A model generated the notes under the pieces. That model made no database searches and was not told the origin of the DNA. It saw only the letters and a list, made by a program, of their open reading frames with translations. From positions 4,392,547 to 4,456,546 of the forward strand of contig OZ024791.1 in NCBI GenBank assembly GCA_964017065.1: DNA of 64,000 nt, read 5' to 3'. The DNA is from Haliclona indistincta. Lineage: Eukaryota > Porifera > Demospongiae > Haplosclerida > Chalinidae. Shown one piece after another: positions 52,001 to 61,000 of this stretch. Position 1 is the first letter of the stretch, and the number at the start of each line of letters is the position of its first letter. The position numbers and the translations under genes are program-made.

Positions 52001-55000
52001 CCGAGATTCTCTCGAAGATACTTTCTTCTAGCTCCTCGCTACTGAAAATTCTTGTGAAAGTCGTCCGTGTTCAAGAACAACGCACAGTATACCAATCAGA
52101 ACATGAATCTCATTAGCGGTCACGTTTGTACTGCCTACTTACACATTCCTGCATAAGCTGATGGTTGTTAGGTGCAGCACCCTTAAGGTGGCGGTATACC
52201 CGTTCTTATGAATATTAATGAGCGACTTTCTTTTATCTGCAGCTCGTGACAGAGCAACGCTAGCAGCGTGAAACTCGCTCTGATGCATCAATGAGTGTGT
52301 CTCAATGTATAATGCAGCTTGAAACGTTGCACAATATTCTACACCAAGGAATAATGTAGGAACAATCGACATCGTACGGATACGCATTTTTCACGCCAAA
52401 AATCTCTCCTGACTAACCGTGCAGCAAAGGTTACCAGCTGAAATTCGACTCTTATAAACCATTTCTAGGTGCAGACGAAGAGTTTTCTGCATTTACTTTC
52501 TCTGATTTTAAGAAAAACACTTTTACATTCTAAATCATGGCTGATTTTGCAGTTACGTCCATGTTTGTCAATGCATAGAACAGCTACGTTCAGCGTGGGT
52601 CAACAAAACTCTTCGTCTGCACCTAGAAATGGTTTATAAGAGTCGAATTTCAGCTGGTAACCTTTGCTGCACGGTTAGTCAGGAGAGATTTTTGGCGTGA
52701 AAAATGCGTATCCGTACGATGTCGATTGTTCCTACATTATTCCTTGGTGTAGAATATTGTGCAACGTTTCAAGCTGCATTATACATTGAGACACACTCAT
52801 TGATGCATCAGATCGAGTTTCACGCTGCTAGCGTTGCTCTGTCACGAGCTACAGATAAAAGAAAGTCGCTCATTAATATTCATAAAAACGGGTATACCGC
52901 CACCTTAATGCAACCTCTAAAAGCCCATTAAAAGGCAACGATATGTGACTTACGTTTTGCGCAAGATTCTGCGCGAAACAAAAACATGTGAGAGCATGTT
53001 GGGCAAGTAAATGAGAGAAAGCCTAGATGGCGGTGCAGACTCTGATAGAGACATTCCACCTTTTATTTGTGGTTACTGTACAGAATTCAAATGATCGAAA
53101 AGCTTGGAAATGTTCTTGGAATTGATAAGAGCAAACTTCAGAATCCAGATGACTCATATGTTTTGACAGTTGACAATGTCATGAAGATGCTTGCTATTCA
53201 CATGAGATTCAGGTACTTCTTTTCTAATTTTTATGAGGCCAAATGAATGCCCTTTCTACTGTAGGTGTAATATTCCTGTTATATTAATGGGTGAAACAGG
53301 ATGTGGAAAGACTAGGCTCTTGAAGTATCTATGTGATCTGCAAGGAAAAGCATTTGATACAAAGAATATGTTGTGCTTAAAAGTATGTTTTCACTAACTA
53401 TGCTGTACTGCAAAAAACATGCCTTACAATAATAATGCTAGTCCCACTATGCAGTGGGCAATTTGGCAGTTAGCTTTAAGCCATTATCATTACCATGCAA
53501 ATTCTTGAACATGTGCTTGTTTTATTGAGAGCCTATTTACAAAATTAAAATCGTCAATGGGCCAACAGCTGTCCTCAACCATAATCAATATTCTTATTTT
53601 TCTCAACAAGATTATTTTCATCCTGCAGCAATTTTTATCTATACTCATACTACTAGGTGCATGGAGGAACATCAGTGGCACGCATTCAAGCTGAAGTTGA
53701 GCGAGCTCAGATTCTTGCTAGAAAAAATGCAGAAAAATTTAAAGATAAAGTTTACACAGTGTTATTTTTTGATGAAGCAAACACAACTGATGCTCTTGGA
53801 CTGATTAAAGAGGTCATGTGTGATCGAAGAATTCTTGGTATACCTTTAGGAAAAGATCTCAAATTTGCTGCTGCATGTAATCCATATCGAAGGTAGAGGA
53901 TTTACTTAAGGTTGTAACAAGTTAGAAATTGTTGTTGCAATAGACACTCTGAAGAAATGGTAAAGAAATTGGAAACCGCTGGATTAGGATTCTTTCTGCG
54001 AGAAGATGAGAACATTCCAATGCTAGGTATTTGCTTTTAACTAAAGCCTCTTTTAAATTAAATATTATCAACTGCAGGAAAGATCCCGTTAAGAAGGCTT
54101 GTTTACCGAGTGCTTCCATTGCCTCCAAGTATGAATCAATATATCTATGATTTTGGTGCCATTTCTGGAGAAACTGAAGAAAAGTACATCAACAGGATTG
54201 TGTCTGTTCATGTAAGTAAGGTGCAAGCTACTAGTACCAGGGTTTACATCATCATATATTATAGATCATGATGAGTAAGGTCATTCAATTATCAGAGAAA
54301 GAAAGGTTGATTCCAGCAGTTCATAGAGTCCTAGCTGGGTGTCAGCGATATATGAGAGAACAAGAGGTCATTATCATTAATTTGTTTAATATCAAAATTG
54401 CATTTTTGGTTTTAGGATGAATGCAGTTTTGTCAGCTTGCGGGATATTGTACGAGCAATGATACTATTTGAGTGGTTCTTGGAAAAGCTTACTAATGTAG
54501 ACGTTCTACAGCAAAAATTAAGTGAGAAAGAGGAAGAAGAAAAACAACGCATTGGAAAAGATATTAAAGTATGAGAAAATTAATGTTGATTAACAAGTTA
54601 GTATCATTAATGTTTGTACCCCACCACACCCAAAGATCAAAGGAAAATGGCATGGTATATATCCCATATACCCAGGGAAATATGGATATTTTCCAGGATA
54701 TTAAAGTTAAACCCGGCCAATATGGATATTTTCCAGGAAGTGGCAAAGTGGCACTACTCCCTTGTCCACACCCGCCCACCCGGCGAAAGTGCGTGGAGCT
54801 TTATACCCCACAAAATAGCAGATACTAGTGGGCCATCGTCAATAAATTATCAATAAATTTTTGGCGCACGTGTTAACCTTTGGGAAAGGTCAGCCAGCAT
54901 TGCTGCCTGAAAGCCAAGTTACCGTGCGTTTTAGCTGCACAAAAGTTGACGCCAGACTTCGTTTGTCGCCCAACTTGAACACGGGCGTTCGCCATTATAG

Positions 55001-58000
55001 ACCTGGCGAGTGTGCGCTTGGAGGCGAGTGCCCTGGGCTCCCATCGCTCGTAGATCTTCGCTTACAAGCTACAGAACAGCTCGTAGATCTTCACTTACAA
55101 GCTACAGCAGCTACAAACACCACAAGAAGACTGGTGGTTGGGTACAAGTCAGTTAACTCCCGGTCTCTTCGGCGATCGGGATAATACCTCGGTGGTTAAT
55201 TATGCCATCCTCGGGCTCCGCCCTCGGACAGCATAATTAACCACCTCGGTATTATATCCCGTATCGCCTCAGAGACCGGGAGTTAACTATTACGTAACTA
55301 GAATTATGAATGTCATTATTGTTCTTGTGTATTCTGTTGCACACCTCTCTGTGGATCTAGCTATGCCCCTCACATAGCTAGAATCTGAATATTGGTCGGG
55401 CACCATTTGGTATGTGGAGCGCACTGCAAAAATGGCTCATTAATACTTGCGTCCTGACAAATGGTGATCAAGACTGTCTAAGTAATCCAAAAGCGCTTGG
55501 CCATTATTAGGGACGCACAGTAGTGCGTCCCTATGTATAGGAATGAATGGAAACAAGATGGCGGCTACAATACAATGCATTAGCGTTCAAACGCTGATAT
55601 GTGCCATCTGCCGAAGTGCTTGATTATCTTGGGTGAGAGGCCTGCTTATGCTGCGGAGGAGGCTGTGCCGATCCAAAAAACTATGAGTGTTGAACGTCTC
55701 TGCCCGATATTGGGCTTCCAGAGGTAGTATCTTAGGTAGTATAGAGGCAACTTCTGGTGAGAGGTTGCAATTGGTGGTTAGCGAAAACAAACAGATGAGA
55801 ATTGGAACAGTGCTTGCATTTGGCTAGGTATTGAGCTATTGCCGTGTAGGGGCATAAGTTTGTATTCTGATAAAGGCAAGGTAGGTAGAGTGTGTGGCCT
55901 TTGAAGAATTGATCGTTTTTTGTATGTGGTAGGTGTAGTGATTTTGTGACTAGCGAATGTTTCTTGGTGATGGATGGTGACGAGGATTGAAGGCTTTTCC
56001 TGATGTGGTGAATTCGCTGATACGGAGGAAGCCAAATAATGCTAGGGTGAATGCAGCAGTGAGCATCGATCGATCCTGTGAGCATAGCTTATGTGATAGC
56101 TTGAAGTATGTCAGCTAAGTTTGTGATATCGGTTGCCGAGGTGGTGAGTGAGGGACAGCGTGAGCCCTTCAAAGGCCCTTCTTAAAAGTGTTCTGTGTTG
56201 GTTTATGGGATGTTGGGTTGGGTAACCCAGCCTGGCGATGGAGTGAGCCCATGGCTGCTATATGAACATTGACAGTCGCTGGTGTAAGTATGTTGCTGAG
56301 CTCAGCAGCAAAGTATGCCACTGTTAGTTTACTAGCTGGTAACGACTGTATGATTGCCTGATAGTAGATCATGTAAACAATACATGATGCAATAGCAGTG
56401 CTAATTTTTAGTCGTGTATGATGCACTTTGTCTTTCACTGCATAAATTCACTTGTTCATTTTAGCCCGTCAGTAGTATTGTCAGAGCTTTGATCTACTCC
56501 ATTGCTGTGAGCTACCATGCACGACTGAGCATCAGAGACAAATTTGAAGAACAGATTGTTACACACTTTGAGAGTCCATGTGACATTCCAGAAAGTGATG
56601 ATGGTGCCAAAGCAGACCGATTTAGAACAGAAATAACAAGGTAACATGTCTCTTGGTGTTATCTACTATAATAGTACTGCCCTTTTGCACAGAATTGAGA
56701 CGGTTTTCCTTGACGCTATGACTGTACCCAATAATATTGCTCACAATGCAGCTCTTAGAGAGAATGTATTTATGATGACAGTATGTATAGAGAATCGATT
56801 GCCATTATTCCTTGTTGGTAAACCTGGTAGCTCAAAAAGCCTGGCCAAATCCATTGTTGTAAACTCAATGAGTGGAGGCAATCTTCATCTAGCTTGCTTA
56901 AACACTTCAAGAGTGCTCAGCTCTTTTCTTATCAATGCAGTCAATTCTCAACTTCTGACAGCATTATAGAAATATTCACCGAAGCTCAAGAATTCCAAAA
57001 ATACATGAAAGACTGCTCTAAATTTGTAGCAGTTGTAGTATTGGATGAAGTTGGCTTGGCTGAAGATTCTCCTGGACTGCCTCTCAAAGTTCTTCATCCC
57101 TACCTTGAAGATGGCACTGCAGGGCTTGTGTCAGATGAAGAAGATATCAAACGAGAAGAACGTGTTGGTTTTATTGGTATATCCAATTGGGCATTGGATG
57201 CTGCCAAGATGAACAGAGGAATATTAGTCACTCGGTGTGCTCCAGATAATAATGAGCTGCTTAAGAGTGCTGAAGGTATATCTGCCATGGTTGAGGACAC
57301 TGCTCTCAGAACTGAACTGAGAAACAAGTTTTCTTCTCTTGCGAAAATGTACTCTAATATCTGCAAGAAACAAGAAAAGGCCCATTCAGATAATGAGGAT
57401 ACTGATATTCGTGAATTTTTTGGTCTACGAGATTTCTATACATTGATTAAGATGCTTTGCTGGAAATGCATTGAACTACAGTCCCCACCGACAAAGCAAG
57501 ATCTGCGACATGCCATTCTTCGTAACTTCAGTGGTCATGTTCACATTGATCCTTTGAAGGAATTGCCTGATATTGACATGATTGATGAAGCTAAGGAGGG
57601 AAATGAATCTCTTAGCTTAGTAAAAGCCAGTTTAGAAACTGTTAGTATCAGTCCAACTACCAAGGACCCTCTGCCTTTACGAGAGAACCGGTACTTGCTC
57701 TTTCTCACAGAGAACCAGTCTGCTCTGCGCATTCTTCAAACTAATCTTCTTCGTGATAAGACTCCTTTTATTCTCTATGGAAGCAGTTTTCCAAAGGACC
57801 AGGAATACACTCAAGTGTGCATGAATATTAACAAGATCAAGATATGCATGGAGCGTGGCGATCCTGTTGTCCTTCTTAATCTTGAGAATATATACGAGAG
57901 TCTTTATGATGTTCTTAATCAGTGTTATACAGAGCTGCCTGGAGGTCGATATGTTGATATGGGTTTACGTTCCCATCGCATTAAGTGCAGAGTTGATGTG

Positions 58001-61000
58001 AATTTTCGACTGATCATCATTGCTGAAAGGGCTACAGTAACAAGTAAATTTGCAACAGCTCTTATCAATCGTCTTGAGAAGCACTTCATACTTTCTGAAA
58101 CAATTTTAAGCGAAGATGAGCACGAATTGATGACAGAATTGATTCAATGGGTATCTGAAATTTCTACCATTGACAGCAGATATGCCTATGGAAAAAAGTG
58201 AGCAAAAAGATGATTGCTTTTATACATTGAATTACTTTTGTGTATAAAATTAGATTCAACGAAGCTGATTCTTTCGTTGGATACCAGAAAGATACTGCTG
58301 CTTCTATAATTTTGCATGCTTCTCGGTTGATTGAAGACAACATTTTGACTATAGAATCTTCTGATGATGAAGATGAGCTTATTTTTGAAGAAAAGGTAGT
58401 ATCTATGGCATATCATTAAATTGTATTGATGAAGCATATCACAGGTTCTTATAGCAAGTCGTAGGCTGCTACTGCAGACAGCAACTGTTGATGGTATGGC
58501 TCGTCTACATAAATCTGTTTTTAGCAACAAGTATCCGGACAAAAAACAACGAATCATCGATTTCTACTTTGAAGAGCAGCATCACTTTTCTCTGCCACGA
58601 TTCCTTCAGCACCAGTTTAATGCTGACATAAATCATATTCCAGAAGGAGGAGCCTTACTTCAAGTAAGCTGATGATTGTAGCCAGTTATGATGTTGTTCT
58701 ATCACATGGCAGGTAACCACATATGGACTGCTGCTGAATCATAGTGATATACCTGCTCTTGTGGAAGCAACTGGCATAGAAACTAGTCATGTGAAACAGC
58801 TCATGCTACAAGAATTTGACACTGAAATGGACTTTTGCCACAAGATTGGGTATTTTGCTTGTATAATAATACCAACCTGTAGTACATGTATGAGTAAATG
58901 GTGGATACCGTATAGCCGGTTATTTTCAACGGTCAAATATTTCGTTTATAATATTTTAGATTGGATCTAATTTTCGACACGTACTCGCCGTTCCAAAATA
59001 AAATCCTGGCTAAAATTTATTGCCCTTTAATGGTGTCAAAATGTTGGAGAACTGTTTAATCGCTAATCCACGCCAGCCACGCTTTATGATTGTTATTAGA
59101 ACCGCAGAGTCTAAGAGAAGTTGCTGTACCGCGGTGTCCGCCTTTCGCTTACCGTACAAGTAGTCTTTCGCGTGCAGCAGTACACATGGGCCAGACTTTT
59201 TCTAACAGAGCCGCTTGGCGTTTTTACTGCTATTGCGGCACCAAGCTACCCTTTGCTACCTGGTAAGAAGAGTTGGAAGTGGGCTCTAGCCTCGATCTGT
59301 TCGCATTTGTTTGCACGAGAAAATTTTCGGTCTTCCGAATTTTTTGTAAGGTTCAAATTTTCGTGGATTTAATTTTCAACCTACAGTCGGTGATCAAAAA
59401 TAAAATCCTGTCGAAAATAAACAGCTATACGGTATTAGTTTTACAGATACACTATATGAGAGGTTTAGATTCTTAACTTTAACAGTGAACATGAACGCAC
59501 GTTACACTTTTTCACTGTTACCTACATCCCCTTGTTAGGGTTGGCCTAGCACTTAGCCTACTTGCTTTCTGAGATCAATAACTGACAGTTGTTTGATAAC
59601 ATGATTGCTGTCACTAACGTACACAGCCAGCTTTCTCTTTTGCCTAGAAGCCGAATAATCAGTACTAGACGAATATCAATATGCAGCACGTACACGGCCA
59701 CATGTTTTTACTTTGCAATAATACACGAAAGCTACAATGATGATTTCACAAGTGACAGCTAGGTGGCCAAAGCCAAAACTGCTGTGCTCCCTAGCCCACA
59801 CATTGAGCCAGAGCTAGACTGAGCTTGCCTGTATACTCGCATGTTTGTCTGTTTAGTGATAGTGATGTCACATTTAGCTGTCAATATAAATTCAAACCTC
59901 TCTGATAACTGTTATAAGTGACATGAAATATTTATGTGCGACTTTGTTTGTTCTGTAGTGAGGTGTTCACAGCTAATACTGAGCACAATCGGCTCTTGAT
60001 CATACAGTGCACAAAAGCAGATGAAAACTTCGATCTCATTGCATGTGCTCGCTATCGTGTAATGGATGAACGTAAGAAGAAGGAAACTAATGGAGTGACT
60101 CATATATTGTTTATCGTCCAACTTCCTCGAGTTAATGGTGGCACATCTTTTAGTTCATTTCAAGGTGGCCAGTGGGTATCTGCTCACATAGATGACCTTC
60201 ATGTCTCAGCAAATATCGACAAAGTGCTGAGAAGTGCTCTAAGCAACCCATTGCATCTGTTCTTTAAATCACTTGTAGAAAACTCTGATATACCACTTGA
60301 ATTCAATCCATGCTTTCTCATACGTGACACCATTCACTTGGCTGTTGCAAGTGTTATATCTTCAAAGAGGATGTGTGCTAGAATGGAAAACGTGATTTTT
60401 ATCCTCCTCAGGTTGATCCCAGTAAAAAATCCAGGAAATACAGAATTGCGTGAGTTACACCATGTTTATATGTTTAGAATGTATATGCATTGATACTTAT
60501 GCAGAGCATACCAGCTTCGTGGGATGTCTTCTTTCAAGATTATATGATCTTCTTGCTGAACGAGATTCCTTATCTGAAGATCCAGAACTGTGGGCAGTAA
60601 ACGCTGCTTTGGATGGACAGAAATTGCAAAATAGTCTTACTTTTGTGAACTTGCTCAGTCGTCTGTTAAGTGATGTGTTGAAAAAGCTTCTATCCTTTAT
60701 GATTCCTTTCATTGATCGAAACAATAATCTTGATCTGATTGATCCTGTAAACGAACAGTCAATATTATCTCAATTGTGGTTATCAGCTTTTCTCAATGAA
60801 ACCTTCTTTCAACTGAGATATACAGACTTTACTACTTCAGGTTCAAACACTATGGAGGTATCTAAACGGCGATACAATTGTAAATTCCCATTTTCCTGGG
60901 AAATGATTGATCAAGTTGATGCAGTGTGCACTAATGTCATTCCGAGTGCAACTGGTGAGTTTTATACTGCAACTTAAGCTACTTAAATCAAAAATATTAT

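Larger units (their letters stand above)
49771..53083. other. intron 35, with palindromic elements
   Basis: 3.3 kb, the longest intron in the AAA part. Contains the palindrome at 50571-50708 and the TTAA-flanked foldback 52187-52904. TAGAGTCTACTAG at about 50713 and AATAGACTCTA at about 51280 may be ends of a further element. No exon seen. Confidence 0.55.
54569..56464. other. intron 42, with palindrome, family-A end and recombinase remnant
   Basis: 1.9 kb. AATATGGATATTTTCCAGGA is repeated twice near 54680-54740. A palindrome spans 55151-55290 (AGTTAACTCCCGGTCTCT and its inverse around GGTTAATTATGC). A family-A terminal hairpin lies at 55509-55532, followed by the minus-strand recombinase pseudogene (55590-56438). 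Confidence 0.7.

Noticed and set aside
56871..56893. A micro-intron (GTGGAG...TCTAG) in exon 44 to explain the frame break
   Set aside because: It would be about 21 nt, less than half of the shortest other intron in the gene; a one-base change is simpler.
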